Notes: generated by a model from the sequence alone, not told the origin. 29,331 nucleotides of DNA from Roseburia_D sp964388945 (GCA_964388945.1 CAYMCM010000029.1:1-29331); one strand, 5' to 3'. Shown: positions 6,328 to 15,150, counted from the first letter of the stretch. Program-made: numbers and translations.

Positions 6328-7437
6328 TTATTCCCCGCTTTCCCATAAAATTCCATTATAATAATCCAGCAATAGACGCACCACCCGACTGTAGCTCACC
6401 ATACCGTCTGACACACCATTTGCCTTTAAATTGCCCTGTAAAAACTTATCCGTCGTTTTATTCGCAGTCTCTGTGGATACGACTGCATTTTTCTCCACAC
6501 GTTCCCAAGCCTCTTCCGTCAGAAAAACAATATCCTTTCTTACCCATTCATTGACACCCGGCAATTCCCTCCGTTCCTCCTCGGATGCGACTTTTTTGAC
6601 TTCTCCCGCCACATAGTTTAACACGCTTAAATAACCGCTGTACGCAAGAAATGGATCATCCGACTGTATACACGCCAGAAAGCCGAAATAATTCGCCTCA
6701 TCCTCAAGGATCACTCCTTTCAGATGCGAAAATTCATGACAGATCGTAGCCGCATCATTCATAACATACATTGTCGTATTGTAGTTTGCCTCAAGCGTAA
6801 ACGGAAAATAGATCCCACACAGATACTGCTGACTCATAAAATCAGAAGCTATGATCTTTTTCGGATTCGGATAATAGCCGGAAAGATATGGATATTCCCC
6901 TCCAAGCTGTTTCATCGCAGCTTTACACGCCGCATACAGATCTCCGGTATAAATAACCGTTCCTTCCGCATCACGCTGCATCACAAGCGACAGTTCATTT
7001 GCTTTTGTGACAATTTCCCGGTAGACCAAAAACAGTTCTTCTTTTCCATAAGTCCGGTTATCATAATACTCTTCCTCTACTGTGGGCGCATGATAGAGCA
7101 CAAAACAGTTGAGCGTCTCCGTCATCACCACCCAGGCGATCACCCAGAGCAAAAACCTTGCATATTTTCTGCGGAATTTTTTCATTTTTTCCGATCGGAA
7201 CACCACTGCCGTTACCAAAAGGAACACCGCAGACAAAATAGCAAAAATGCCACAGTAAATCAGTATTTCCCCTACGGAAAAAGGAAATACTGACATCACT
7301 CTGGCAAGAGTATTCGTCCATAGCGGAAAAATATACCGCCGATACCATGACACCGCCGATTTAAAAAACCACGATGCCACATTGATCAGTACCGCCGCAC
7401 TAAACAGCGCAGCTAGTACTTTGTTTTTTCTTTTCAT
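6328..7437 (-). CDS. DUF3810 membrane zinc-metalloprotease-like protein
   Basis: The 369-residue protein has two or three N-terminal membrane segments (about 7-25, 55-80 and 92-110). A long extracytoplasmic part follows, with ATICHEFSHLKGVILEDEANYFGFLAC around residue 235: a HExxH zincin motif plus a downstream E-x-x-A-N that could supply the third ligand. This combination marks the DUF3810 family, whose substrate is unknown to me. It lies between a lipoprotein gene (16 bp upstream) and greA (4 bp downstream), so it is cotranscribed with both. The function beyond a probable membrane-bound peptidase is not known. Confidence 0.82.
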   Translation of the reverse strand: MKRKNKVLAALFSAAVLINVASWFFKSAVSWYRRYIFPLWTNTLARVMSVFPFSVGEILIYCGIFAILSAVFLLVTAVVFRSEKMKKFRRKYARFLLWVIAWVVMTETLNCFVLYHAPTVEEEYYDNRTYGKEELFLVYREIVTKANELSLVMQRDAEGTVIYTGDLYAACKAAMKQLGGEYPYLSGYYPNPKKIIASDFMSQQYLCGIYFPFTLEANYNTTMYVMNDAATICHEFSHLKGVILEDEANYFGFLACIQSDDPFLAYSGYLSVLNYVAGEVKKVASEEERRELPGVNEWVRKDIVFLTEEAWERVEKNAVVSTETANKTTDKFLQGNLKANGVSDGMVSYSRVVRLLLDYYNGILWESGE

Positions 7438-7453
7438 GTTTCTTTCCTGTTAT

Positions 7454-8731
7454 CTACTGCGGATTTTTGATACAGCAGCTATCCGAGATCGTATTGCGCA
7501 GTTCTGCCAGATCTCCGCCATCCGGCTTACAGCCGATCACAAATACATACGTGGAAACAGAATTAGTCATAATGTTAAATCTGGTCTGATAATCAATACC
7601 GTCCACGGAAAATACACCTTCAAATGTCAGATAGGTATAATCTCCCTTCGTCGTCATCGCAAAATTGTCACCGGTATAATTATAAAGTCCCATCTGACCG
7701 AGGATACTGGAACAGCTTGCCATATCGGTGATCGTTGCCAGTGCTTCCTTGCTGATGCCGGAAAGCCCGGTCTTCGCATAGATAAATGCCCGGTCATTCC
7801 GGTACAGACTCTGTCCCTCTGCCTGCATCAGATTGTTTCCGTAATCAAAGGTAAAATACAGGTTATCATTCAGAAACGTCATACCATCTACATCAACATA
7901 AGAAAGTGTGACATCTGTTCCATTTGCGTGCATTGCAACAAGATCTGTCTTATATTCCTCATTTTCCGCCGCTACTGCTGTTTTTTCTTTAAAACGCATA
8001 TTGTCTACCATAAAATCCCCGATTGCCTTTACCGTAGCCGCATCCAGCGAAGCATTTCCAAAAATGAGATTCAGTTCCTGTTTGCCATTCAGCAATGCAT
8101 AATATTCTCCCTGCCAGGTATGCTGCTGCGCAACCCCGTTTATCGTAGCAGTCTTATTCAATGGTGTATCAAAGCTGACAGAAAGCGTACCATTGTCATG
8201 CTGCGTGATCACCGGCTCTGTCGTCAGGGAAAATGCGTCATTACTGCCGCCCCACTTTAACTGTGCATCACCAAGTGTTACAGAATCCGTAATATTACTG
8301 GTTCCATCTTCATTGGTGTAGATACAGCCCGCTTCACCTACCGCATAACCTGCCACATAGAGGAAATATCCAGATGCATCATAATACTGATATTCCGCAT
8401 CTTCCGGTTCGCAGATAATATAGTTGTTCCAGTCATCTTCTGTCGCAACACCGCCGCGGTATCTGGTCGGATCGATCAGCGCAGACGGAACCGGCATCTC
8501 CACACCTGCCCGGTCAAGATCCATCATCAAAAACGAAACTTCCGTCCCATTGATATTCTCCGTAAATACTTCCCCCACCTGATGGGAAGGAAGCACTTCC
8601 TTGGTTTCCGCCATTTCCTCTGTCGCTGTTTCAGTCCCTGCCGTCTGGTCAGAAGCCTTTGCACCGCAACCGCATGCCAGACCTGTCACCATTCCCGCTA
8701 CCAACATTACTGCTATGAGTCTCTTTTTCAT
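7454..8731 (-). CDS. Lipoprotein of unknown function
   Basis: The 425-residue product starts MKKRLIAVMLVAGMVTGLACGCGAK, a signal peptide with a cysteine at a plausible though imperfect lipobox (LACGC), followed by a Ser/Thr/Glu-rich linker typical of Firmicute lipoproteins. I do not recognise a conserved domain in the mature part. It is rich in beta-type sequence with many aromatic and Asp/Asn residues and has two halves of similar character. It is the first gene of the unit with DUF3810 and greA and has its own promoter. A surface or wall-associated role is inferred from the signal only. Confidence 0.75.
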   Translation of the reverse strand: MKKRLIAVMLVAGMVTGLACGCGAKASDQTAGTETATEEMAETKEVLPSHQVGEVFTENINGTEVSFLMMDLDRAGVEMPVPSALIDPTRYRGGVATEDDWNNYIICEPEDAEYQYYDASGYFLYVAGYAVGEAGCIYTNEDGTSNITDSVTLGDAQLKWGGSNDAFSLTTEPVITQHDNGTLSVSFDTPLNKTATINGVAQQHTWQGEYYALLNGKQELNLIFGNASLDAATVKAIGDFMVDNMRFKEKTAVAAENEEYKTDLVAMHANGTDVTLSYVDVDGMTFLNDNLYFTFDYGNNLMQAEGQSLYRNDRAFIYAKTGLSGISKEALATITDMASCSSILGQMGLYNYTGDNFAMTTKGDYTYLTFEGVFSVDGIDYQTRFNIMTNSVSTYVFVIGCKPDGGDLAELRNTISDSCCIKNPQ

Positions 8732-8796
8732 TCTATCTCAACCTTTCTTAGCTGCTATTTCTAAATCACTAAATCAAAAACTTTCACACGTTTTTT

Positions 8797-8826
8797 ATTA
8801 TATTACGCATCCCCACTTCAAATCAA
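8797..8826 (-). promoter_or_regulatory. Promoter of lipoprotein-DUF3810-greA unit
   Basis: Minus strand TTGATT (8821-8826), 18 bp, TATAAT (8797-8802), about 65 bp upstream of the ATG. Confidence 0.7.
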
Positions 8827-8908
8827 GTTTTTAAACCGAAAAAACACAGCATTTCATAAAAATATCACATTTTTATTCCAATTTTTTTCAGACTTTACCG
8901 TTTTTTGC

Positions 8909-8935
8909 TAATTTATTTTTTCTTTCTGCCGAAAT
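8909..8935 (+). promoter_or_regulatory. Sigma-D (flagellar) type promoter
   Basis: TAAT (8909-8912), 15 bp, GCCGAAAT (8928-8935), 48 bp before the ATG of the FliD-like gene. The match to the SigD/FliA consensus TAAA-N15-GCCGATAT is 3 of 4 and 7 of 8 with exact spacing. No good sigma-A promoter is seen in this gap on the plus strand. Confidence 0.65.
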
Positions 8936-8983
8936 AGATATCAGAAGTATATTTTTTTACGCAAATTCCAGGGAGGGAATTTT

Positions 8984-9622
8984 ATGAGTCTTATTATCAA
9001 TGCTAATCATTCTTCCTCTTATTATCTGAGGAATTTTTATTCTTCCAACCGCAGTGCAGCTTCCACGGACAGCTATCGCAGCAATTCTTCGAACCATACA
9101 CTGGTGCTTGCTGACTCCGCGGCTTTAAAAAAGGCTGCCGAAGCATTGTCCGACATGGACTATGACAACAGTGAGGACGAAAACGGCGGTGATATCTACA
9201 ACAGCATTACTGCTTTTGTGACTGCCTACAACAACTTTATGGATTCTTCCGCTTCTTCCAATTACAGCGATATTAAAAATCAGAAGAACCATATTAAGGA
9301 TCTTATCTCGAATCAGGCTTCTGACCTCGAGTCCATCGGCATCACGATCAATGCCAAAGGAAAATTGGAAATCGACGAAGATAAACTCGGCAGTGCCAAA
9401 CCAAGCAAATTAAAACGTATTTTTTCTTCGAAAGGTGACTTATGCGCTTCACTTCAGAAATACGCAGGCGCCGCTCTTCGCTATGAAAAGAACCACATTC
9501 CCTTAAAGAGTACCACGTCCCCGGACACGGGCGCAAATACCTCTTCAAGCCCTGCCGCTGTTGCCACCATGGCAGAACTGACAAATGCCATGATCGGTTC
9601 TAACGTAGACCTTACACTTTGA
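8984..9622 (+). CDS. Short FliD (hook-associated protein 2) C-terminal-like protein
   Basis: The 212-residue protein starts after a strong GGGAGGGA ribosome-binding site. Residues about 70-150 resemble the C-terminal domain of the flagellar cap protein FliD: YNSITAFVTAYNNFMD, then DLESIGITINAKGKLEIDEDKL, where FliD typically has L-x-x-IGI-x-x-x-x-x-G-x-L-x-x-D-x-x-K-L. Full FliD proteins are two to four times longer, so this is not the cap protein itself. There is no signal peptide, as expected for a flagellar export substrate. The upstream sigma-D-type promoter and the chemoreceptor gene next door support a motility role. Its exact function is unknown. Confidence 0.6.
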   Translation: MSLIINANHSSSYYLRNFYSSNRSAASTDSYRSNSSNHTLVLADSAALKKAAEALSDMDYDNSEDENGGDIYNSITAFVTAYNNFMDSSASSNYSDIKNQKNHIKDLISNQASDLESIGITINAKGKLEIDEDKLGSAKPSKLKRIFSSKGDLCASLQKYAGAALRYEKNHIPLKSTTSPDTGANTSSSPAAVATMAELTNAMIGSNVDLTL

Positions 9623-9631
9623 TCCATATTG

Positions 9632-9681
9632 CAAAAACAGCAGGTGCATTCCCATGCAAGAAATGCACCTGCTGTTTTTTA
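9632..9681. terminator. Bidirectional terminator, FliD-like gene and chemoreceptor
   Basis: An 18-nt arm (9633-9650) pairs almost fully with 9662-9680, including AACAGCAGGTGCATT. The stem has A-runs on the left and T-runs on the right on both strands, and the two convergent genes end on either side. Confidence 0.93.
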
Positions 9682-9702
9682 TCTGCTTCACCAAGCCTTC
9701 TT

Positions 9703-11415
9703 CTATTTCAATGTAAACATCTTAACAATCTTATGAAGCTTGTCCACATACTCCATATTATTATTTACCAGATCATCGTTTGCTGTCGTGTAAGATACCA
9801 CTTCAGAAACCTTCTCTGCCATCTCATTTACGCCGTTTGCAGCCTCATTGATCGTTGCATCGATTCCTTCTACTGCGGTCGCTACTGTCTCAATCCTTTC
9901 ATTCAGCTCGGTAACAGAGCTTTCTACATTTCCCATTCCGGATTCAAAGACGCCTGCATCTTCCCTATACTGCTCTCCGATTTCACGGAATGTCTTGTAA
10001 TCATTCAGTACGTTATTTTCCAGGAAATCCGTAGACGCATTCAGACTGTCTGTCATGCTGTCCACTGCTGCCTTTACTTCTTTTATGATCGCATCAATAT
10101 CTTCCACCGTCTGGGAAGTCTGATTTGCGAGATTTCCAATCTCTGTGGCAACGACCGCAAAGCCTTTTCCGGCTTCTCCTGCCCTTGCCGCCTCAATGCT
10201 TGCATTCAGTGCCAGCAGACTGGTCTGTGAAGAAATTGCCCGGATGGATTCTGTCAGTTCATTGATCTTGTCCACCGACTTCGATCCTTCAATTGCTTCA
10301 TCGGTCTTTTGTTTCACTTCGTTGTACATTGCTTCTGTACGGTCGGTCGCCTGCTGCGTTGTCTCCTGCATATGATTTGCACGCTGCATAACTTCTCTGG
10401 AACTGTTTGCTCCATTCCTTGAAAGTTCTGAGATTGCCATTGCCTCGTTCTTCATCTGATCGATCTGCTCATTAATGTTATCCGTTGTTGCAGAGGTCTC
10501 CTCCATGCTTGCCGCCAATTCCTCTGTCGTTGCGGAATTGTCTGTGCAGACCGTATTAATCTCCCTGCTGCTTTCCTTTAACTGCTCTGTATTCTGCTGT
10601 AACTGTTCACACGCTTCATCAATATTTCCTACGATTCCACGCAGATTTTTACGCATAACATGTGTTGCCCTGCTGATTGCCCCGATCTCATCCTTTCTGC
10701 GATATAATTTATCCATATTGCTATTCGGACGGAAATGAAATCTGGATGTATCCACAAGGATTCCAGCCATTCTTTCTAGCGGTTTCGCAATCTTTAGTGC
10801 TACCGTATACGCACAGATCATAGAAATCACGATAAGAACCACCGCTGCCATCACCGCACGTCTGGTGAGCGAATCAGATGTGGAAAGTATCTCATCTTCT
10901 GACGCTGTCATCGCCATAATCCAGTGATTATCCATAATTGCATACGCCGCATATTTTTTCTCTCCGTTATAGTCATATTCTTCCACATCATTTGCCGGAA
11001 CGCTGCCGGATGCAAGCTCATTTACAACAGACTGAATAACCGAACTCGTTGCCTGTGTTCCTATTTTATCTGCCTGCGGATGAAACAGGATATTGCCATC
11101 CTCGTCCGTCATATAAATATATGCCGATCCCACACCTTCCAGACTGACATCTCCAAGAATTTCCTCATACAAGGCATCTGTCACCTCCGTATGTGAAAGC
11201 GTATTGTCCATCATCGCTGCATACGCTTCGGCTACATTCAGCATATTGCTCTTTGCCTGATCGGAGACCGCCGAACTAAATCCCGGTACAACCAGCAGCA
11301 TAATGATCACAATATCAATCACAACAGCAAATGATACCGTGTTGCTGATCGTCCCTTTCAGAGAATGGAGAAAACTGATCTTCTTCTCTTCTGTGTTTAT
11401 CTCTTTGTGTTCCAT
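9703..11415 (-). CDS. Methyl-accepting chemotaxis protein
   Basis: The 570-residue chemoreceptor has a first membrane segment at about 24-45 and an extracytoplasmic Cache-type sensor with AYIYMTDEDGNILFHPQADKIGT. A second membrane segment follows near 185-205, then a HAMP linker and a long cytoplasmic coiled coil with the signalling tip ISSQTSLLALNASIEAARAGEAGKGFAVVA, which contacts CheA and CheW. The ligand is not predictable. I chose the ATG at 11413-11415, preceded by GGGAAGGATGG; the ATG 30 bp upstream has no ribosome-binding site. It is monocistronic with its own sigma-A promoter. Together with the FliD-like protein it shows that the organism is, or was, motile. Confidence 0.95.
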   Translation of the reverse strand: MEHKEINTEEKKISFLHSLKGTISNTVSFAVVIDIVIIMLLVVPGFSSAVSDQAKSNMLNVAEAYAAMMDNTLSHTEVTDALYEEILGDVSLEGVGSAYIYMTDEDGNILFHPQADKIGTQATSSVIQSVVNELASGSVPANDVEEYDYNGEKKYAAYAIMDNHWIMAMTASEDEILSTSDSLTRRAVMAAVVLIVISMICAYTVALKIAKPLERMAGILVDTSRFHFRPNSNMDKLYRRKDEIGAISRATHVMRKNLRGIVGNIDEACEQLQQNTEQLKESSREINTVCTDNSATTEELAASMEETSATTDNINEQIDQMKNEAMAISELSRNGANSSREVMQRANHMQETTQQATDRTEAMYNEVKQKTDEAIEGSKSVDKINELTESIRAISSQTSLLALNASIEAARAGEAGKGFAVVATEIGNLANQTSQTVEDIDAIIKEVKAAVDSMTDSLNASTDFLENNVLNDYKTFREIGEQYREDAGVFESGMGNVESSVTELNERIETVATAVEGIDATINEAANGVNEMAEKVSEVVSYTTANDDLVNNNMEYVDKLHKIVKMFTLK

Positions 11416-11454
11416 AGATAACCATCCTTCCCATATCTTAATCATAATAATACT

Positions 11455-11484
11455 ATTATAGTATATATCTTCCAGTCAAATCAA
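11455..11484 (-). promoter_or_regulatory. Promoter of chemoreceptor gene
   Basis: Minus strand TTGATT (11479-11484), 18 bp, TATAAT (11455-11460). It lies between the HAD gene stop and the chemoreceptor start; no terminator is seen for the HAD gene. Confidence 0.65.
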
Positions 11485-11512
11485 TATCTTGTTGCAGATT
11501 TTTCGACATTTT

Positions 11513-12166
11513 TCACAAAGAAAACGTTGTTTCGATAAATTTCTGCGCCGCATACAGATCTTCACAGATCTTTACGCTCTTTTTTCGCATCTCATCCGTC
11601 GGCGGCATCAGATCCGGCACCATGATTGGATGCATGCCTGCCGCATACGCAGAACGGATTCCATTATAGGAATCTTCGATCGCATACGCCTGTCCCGGTT
11701 CCACTCCAAGTTCCCTGCATGCCATAAGATAAATATCTGGTTCCGGCTTGCTCCGCTTTAACAGATCCCCGCCAATGACTACGTCAAAATAATCCGTCAG
11801 TCCATCCTGTCTAAGCTCACCAAGCACTGCCTCCCGTCTGGTCGACGATGCCAGCCCTATCTTAAAGCCGCTCCTTTTCAGATAGTCCAGTATCTCTCGG
11901 ATGCCCGGCTTTAACGGTACCTCTTTTTCAATCGCGTGATAGAAATATGCGCGCATTTCTTCCTTATAAATCTCATAGGGAAAATCCGCCCCGTAGTGAT
12001 CTAAAAAAATCTGTCTGGACACCTCATAGGTCGTTCCAAGACATTTGCGGCACACTTCGTCCGTTCCCTCAATGCCATGCTTTTCTCCGGTCTTTGCCCA
12101 TCCTTCCAAAACCAGGCGCTCCGTATCAAAGATCACGCCGTCCATATCAAATATTACTGCTTCCAT
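11513..12166 (-). CDS. HAD-superfamily phosphatase (beta-phosphoglucomutase-like)
   Basis: The 217-residue protein has all four HAD motifs: DMDGV at residues 7-11 (nucleophile D7, acid/base D9), GLASSTRRE (motif II Ser/Thr), KRSKPEPDIY (motif III Lys) and IEDSYNGIRSA (motif IV acids). A helical cap (KHGIEGTDEV...) between motifs I and II places it with the beta-phosphoglucomutase/phosphatase group. The substrate, a sugar phosphate or similar, cannot be told. The start follows GGGAGGACAAA; the gene's first 20 bp overlap the end of the upstream membrane-protein gene, which indicates coupling. Confidence 0.88.
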   Translation of the reverse strand: MEAVIFDMDGVIFDTERLVLEGWAKTGEKHGIEGTDEVCRKCLGTTYEVSRQIFLDHYGADFPYEIYKEEMRAYFYHAIEKEVPLKPGIREILDYLKRSGFKIGLASSTRREAVLGELRQDGLTDYFDVVIGGDLLKRSKPEPDIYLMACRELGVEPGQAYAIEDSYNGIRSAYAAGMHPIMVPDLMPPTDEMRKKSVKICEDLYAAQKFIETTFSL

Positions 12167-12599
12167 TTTGTCCTCCCGAATTTTTCTTATCCTTTTCGTT
12201 GCTCCGCCACATGCGGTATTTTGTGAAAACAAGAAGCAATATCCCCGCCACGATCACAATCCAGAACACTGCTTCGCTGCAAAAAATCCCGCAGACATCG
12301 CACACTGCCGTATATAGCGTCATTCCCATGAAAAGCATCTTGATCCCAAGTGCCAGAAAAACCGCATCGTTTCTGTTTTGTTCTGTCACCGGAATCAGGA
12401 TATTCCACACGGCGGGATAACGCTCCATCACAGTAAGGAGCAGATAAAGCCCTGCCACAAGCAGGATCGTTGTTACGGTGTTAAACAGACCCGCCCCTGC
12501 TGTTTTTAAATAATACAGTTCAAGAGCTATGCCAGACACTGTACACACTGCTGTGACCAGTTCGAGCAGACCTGCTGCCGCTTTCTTTTTGAAATGCAT
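12147..12599 (-). CDS. Small integral membrane protein, unknown function
   Basis: The 150-residue product, from an ATG preceded by GAGG, has four hydrophobic stretches: about 8-30 (AAAGLLELVTAVCTVSGIAL), 38-57 (FNTVTTILLVAGLYLLLTVM), 76-98 (NDAVFLALGIKMLFMGMTLY) and 105-127 (SEAVFWIVIVAGILLLVFTK). A charged, Asn/Gly-rich tail (SNEKDKKNSGGQNG) follows. I do not recognise a family. It overlaps the HAD phosphatase gene by 20 bp and shares its promoter, so the two may act together, but nothing in the sequence tells how. Confidence 0.7.
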   Translation of the reverse strand: MHFKKKAAAGLLELVTAVCTVSGIALELYYLKTAGAGLFNTVTTILLVAGLYLLLTVMERYPAVWNILIPVTEQNRNDAVFLALGIKMLFMGMTLYTAVCDVCGIFCSEAVFWIVIVAGILLLVFTKYRMWRSNEKDKKNSGGQNGSSNI

Positions 12600-12677
12600 G
12601 TTTGTTTCCTCATTTCTGTTTTTCTTATACTTATCTGCACTGATTCCCAAGATTTCCAGTACACATTATTTACGCTC

Positions 12678-12706
12678 ATGATACCATTTTTTCCACACCA
12701 AGACAA
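12678..12706 (-). promoter_or_regulatory. Promoter of membrane protein-HAD unit
   Basis: Minus strand TTGTCT (12701-12706), 17 bp, TATCAT (12678-12683), with TGG before the -10. Confidence 0.6.
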
Positions 12707-12718
12707 GGTACGCCGGAA

Positions 12719-12747
12719 TTGCATTTCCTGCCGCAATATGCTACATT
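12719..12747 (+). promoter_or_regulatory. Promoter of S1-domain gene
   Basis: TTGCAT (12719-12724), 17 bp, TACATT (12742-12747), with TGC before the -10, 54 bp upstream of the ATG and divergent from the membrane-protein promoter 12 bp away. Confidence 0.6.
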
Positions 12748-12800
12748 TAAGTCAGCGGACATTTTTTCCGCCAATTTACGCGAAAGGATTTTATCATATT

Positions 12801-13727
12801 ATGGAAGAAAATACAAAAAACGAAACTATGGACGATTACAAAGATGAACTGGAAGCTTCTTTCCGCACGATCCACGAAGGAGATCTTTTAACCGGCACGG
12901 TCATTTCCGTTTCCGAGGAGGATGCCACACTGGATTTAAAATACTATGCACCGGGTATCATAAAGGCTGCTGATTTTTCCAATGATCCGGATTTTTCTGT
13001 TCTGGAAAACATCCACATCGGTGATACCTTAGAAGCCACTGTCGTAAGCCGTGATGACGGTGAGGGTAACATTCTGCTCTCCATGCGGGAAGCAAATGAT
13101 ATGCTTGCCTGGGATAAATTCAAGGAATATTTAAATAACGAAACTACACTGCAGGTAAAAGTAAAAGAAAGTGTGCCAAGCGGTGTTGTTGCTTATCTGG
13201 ATGGTATCCGTGCTTTTATCCCGGCGTCCCAGCTTTCACTGAATTATGTTGAAGACACCGATCCATATATTGGAAAGACACTGGATGTCCGCGTGATCAC
13301 CGCCGATCCGGCAAAGGAAAAACTGGTACTCTCCGCAAAAGTCGTTGCAAAAGAAAAGGAAATTGAGGAACGCAATCACAAAATCTCCATGATCGTTCCT
13401 GGCAGCATCATGGAAGGTACGGTGGAAACCTTAATGCCTTATGGTGCCTTTGTAAATCTGGGCAATGGATTAAGCGGTCTTGTTCACGTTTCCCAGATCT
13501 GCGAACGCAGGATCGGAAAACCGTCTGAAGTCTTAAAAGAAGGACAAAAAGTAAAAGTCAAGGTTTTAAATACCGACAACGGCAAGATCAGCCTCAGTAT
13601 GCGTGCTCTGGAAGAAGAAATGGTAGACACCTCCGCAGACGAGGCAGAAAATATCGCAAGCTATACCTCAACTGAGGCAGCTTCCACCAGTCTGGGTGAC
13701 TTACTCTCCAAATTTAAATTGAACTAA
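12801..13727 (+). CDS. S1 RNA-binding domain protein (30S S1-like)
   Basis: The 308-residue protein has three S1 (OB-fold) repeats: about 27-95 (GDLLTGTVISVSEEDATLDL...GEGNILLSMREAN), 108-180 (TTLQVKVKESVPSGVVAYLDGIRAFIPASQLSL...KLVLSAKV) and 196-265 (GSIMEGTVETLMPYGAFVNLGNGLSGLVHVSQI...GKISLSMRAL). The third is the most canonical. Firmicutes often carry such short S1 homologues, which bind mRNA at the ribosome or act in RNA turnover; they are not equal to the six-repeat E. coli S1. The ATG is 12 nt after AAAGGA, a long spacing. The tail is acidic and Ser/Thr-rich. It converges on sigH and shares a terminator with it. Confidence 0.9.
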   Translation: MEENTKNETMDDYKDELEASFRTIHEGDLLTGTVISVSEEDATLDLKYYAPGIIKAADFSNDPDFSVLENIHIGDTLEATVVSRDDGEGNILLSMREANDMLAWDKFKEYLNNETTLQVKVKESVPSGVVAYLDGIRAFIPASQLSLNYVEDTDPYIGKTLDVRVITADPAKEKLVLSAKVVAKEKEIEERNHKISMIVPGSIMEGTVETLMPYGAFVNLGNGLSGLVHVSQICERRIGKPSEVLKEGQKVKVKVLNTDNGKISLSMRALEEEMVDTSADEAENIASYTSTEAASTSLGDLLSKFKLN

Positions 13728-13732
13728 GCAAA

Positions 13733-13801
13733 AAACAGCCGCATGAAAATCCCCTCCTTACTGGATTGTCCAGTAAGGAGGGATTTTTATGCGGCTGTCT
13801 T
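13733..13801. terminator. Nested bidirectional terminator between S1 gene and sigH
   Basis: A near-perfect stem of about 30 bp runs from 13735-13765 to 13770-13799. The outer part pairs ACAGCCGCAT with ATGCGGCTGT and the inner part pairs CTCCTTACTGG with CCAGTAAGGAG around a 5-nt loop. The outer arms are flanked by an A-run on the left and a T-run on the right, and there is an inner AAAAT/ATTTTT, so it can serve both convergent genes. Confidence 0.9.
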
Positions 13802-14368
13802 TTATTTTAACTTGTTCTTGATTCGCTGCAATGCATTATCAATAGATTTCGGTGACCTTTCCATCAATTCCGCGATCTGGACATAATTCATGCCCTGCAT
13901 ATAATATGCCAGCACTTCTTTTTCCATATCACTCAAACTCTTCTCAATCCGTTCCTTGATCTGAGCAACATTTTCCCGGTCAATGATCATCTGTTCCGGG
14001 TTCGTTTCAAGCAGTTCTCCAATACCACCGCTCTCCGGCTCCGATAATGAGATATAAGAATTGAGCGGCGCATGCTTCTTGCGGTTGGACGCCTCGATCG
14101 CCGTATACATCTGTCTGGAAATGCAAAGCTCCGCAAAATGATAAAACGTGCTGTCCTTATCCGACCTGTAATCCCTGATCGCCTTAAACAGTCCGATCAT
14201 CCCCTCCTGGATCAGATCATCCGTATCTCCTCCGATCAGAAACATGACCTTTGCCTTTTTCCTGACCAGATTCTTATACTTGTCCATAAGGTAATCCATA
14301 ATCTCATTTTCTCCGTCCCGCAGGTGCAAAATCAACTCTTCATCGGAACACTCCCACTTTTCCCGCAT
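13802..14368 (-). CDS. sigH: RNA polymerase sigma-H factor
   Basis: The 188-residue protein has sigma-70 region 2 (KYKNLVRKKAKVMFLIGGDTDDLIQEGMIGLFKAIRDYR, core-binding and -10 recognition) and region 4 (LSDMEKEVLAYYMQGMNYVQIAELMERSPKSIDNALQRIKNKL, -35 helix-turn-helix). It matches SigH/Spo0H, the transition-state and early-sporulation sigma factor, in size, motifs and position after rlmB. The start follows GGAGGGGAAG; an ATG 39 bp upstream has no such site. In Bacillus a yacP gene lies between rlmB and sigH; here the gap is only 40 bp. It is the last gene of the cysE operon. Confidence 0.93.
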   Translation of the reverse strand: MREKWECSDEELILHLRDGENEIMDYLMDKYKNLVRKKAKVMFLIGGDTDDLIQEGMIGLFKAIRDYRSDKDSTFYHFAELCISRQMYTAIEASNRKKHAPLNSYISLSEPESGGIGELLETNPEQMIIDRENVAQIKERIEKSLSDMEKEVLAYYMQGMNYVQIAELMERSPKSIDNALQRIKNKLK

Positions 14369-14408
14369 CTTCCCCTCCTTGGTGCTGCTTTCGCCTTGCT
14401 GCCGCATA

Positions 14409-15149
14409 CTAATTCATACGCTGTCTTACGATCTCAAAGCTCAAAACACCACAGGCAACGGAAGCATTTAGTGAGTCAATGTCTCCGCGCATCGGAATGG
14501 ATGCGACAAAATCGCAGTTCTCTTTTACCAGCTTGCCAACGCCCTCACCTTCGTTTCCGATCACAAGCCCGATCGGTCCCTTTAAGTCGAGGTCATACAT
14601 ATTGGTTCCACCCATGTCCGCGCATACAAACCAGATGCCTTTTTCTTTTAATTCCTTGATCGTCTGCGTCAGATTCGTCACTTTTGCTACCGGTGTATAA
14701 TTGATCGCTCCGGCGGATGCCTTTGCAACCGTCGCTGTAAGTCCGACTGCACGCCGTTTTGGAATGATGACACCATGTGCACCTGCGAGATTCGCTGTTC
14801 TTATAATTGCTCCGAGGTTGTGCGGATCCTCGATATTATCAAGCAGAACCAGAAACGGCGGTTCTCCTTTTTCTTCTGCGCGCTCTAAGATGTCCTCAAC
14901 CGTGGCATAACCATAAGCTGCTGCCATCGCGATCACACCCTGATGCTTTTTCGTCTCAGAAATCTGATCCAGTCGCTCCTTTGTCACAAACTTCACGATC
15001 GTGTCGTGTTTTTTTGCTTCCCGCATGATCGACTGCACCGGACCATCTTTGTAGCCATCCAACACAAAAAGCTTATCTATCGTTCTTCCGGAACGAAATG
15101 CTTCTAAAACCGCATTTCTTCCCTCTATCTTTAATTCTTCGATTTCCAT
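14409..15149 (-). CDS. rlmB: 23S rRNA (guanosine-2251 2'-O)-methyltransferase RlmB
   Basis: The 246-residue SPOUT-class enzyme has an N-terminal RNA-recognition part (IEGRNAVLEAFRSGRTIDKLFVLDG). Its C-terminal knot carries LDNIEDPHNLGAIIRTANLAGAHGVIIPKRRA, VIGNEGEGVGKLV and SIPMRGDIDSLNASVACGVLSFE, the three TrmH-family motifs that bind SAM and hold the catalytic Arg and Asn. It methylates the ribose of G2251 in the P-loop of 23S rRNA. The ATG lies one base past the mrnC stop, with AGGGAGAA upstream. The place between mrnC and sigH fits the conserved Firmicute cluster. Confidence 0.95.
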   Translation of the reverse strand: MEIEELKIEGRNAVLEAFRSGRTIDKLFVLDGYKDGPVQSIMREAKKHDTIVKFVTKERLDQISETKKHQGVIAMAAAYGYATVEDILERAEEKGEPPFLVLLDNIEDPHNLGAIIRTANLAGAHGVIIPKRRAVGLTATVAKASAGAINYTPVAKVTNLTQTIKELKEKGIWFVCADMGGTNMYDLDLKGPIGLVIGNEGEGVGKLVKENCDFVASIPMRGDIDSLNASVACGVLSFEIVRQRMN

Positions 15150-15150
15150 T

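Noticed and set aside
7382..8260. Long plus-strand reading frame opposite the lipoprotein gene
   Set aside because: It lies on the reverse of a well-supported gene with signal peptide, promoter and ribosome-binding site, and its translation has no recognisable domain.
8909..8935. Sigma-A promoter for the FliD-like gene
   Set aside because: No acceptable pair of -35 and -10 hexamers was found on the plus strand in this gap, while the sigma-D-type match has correct spacing.
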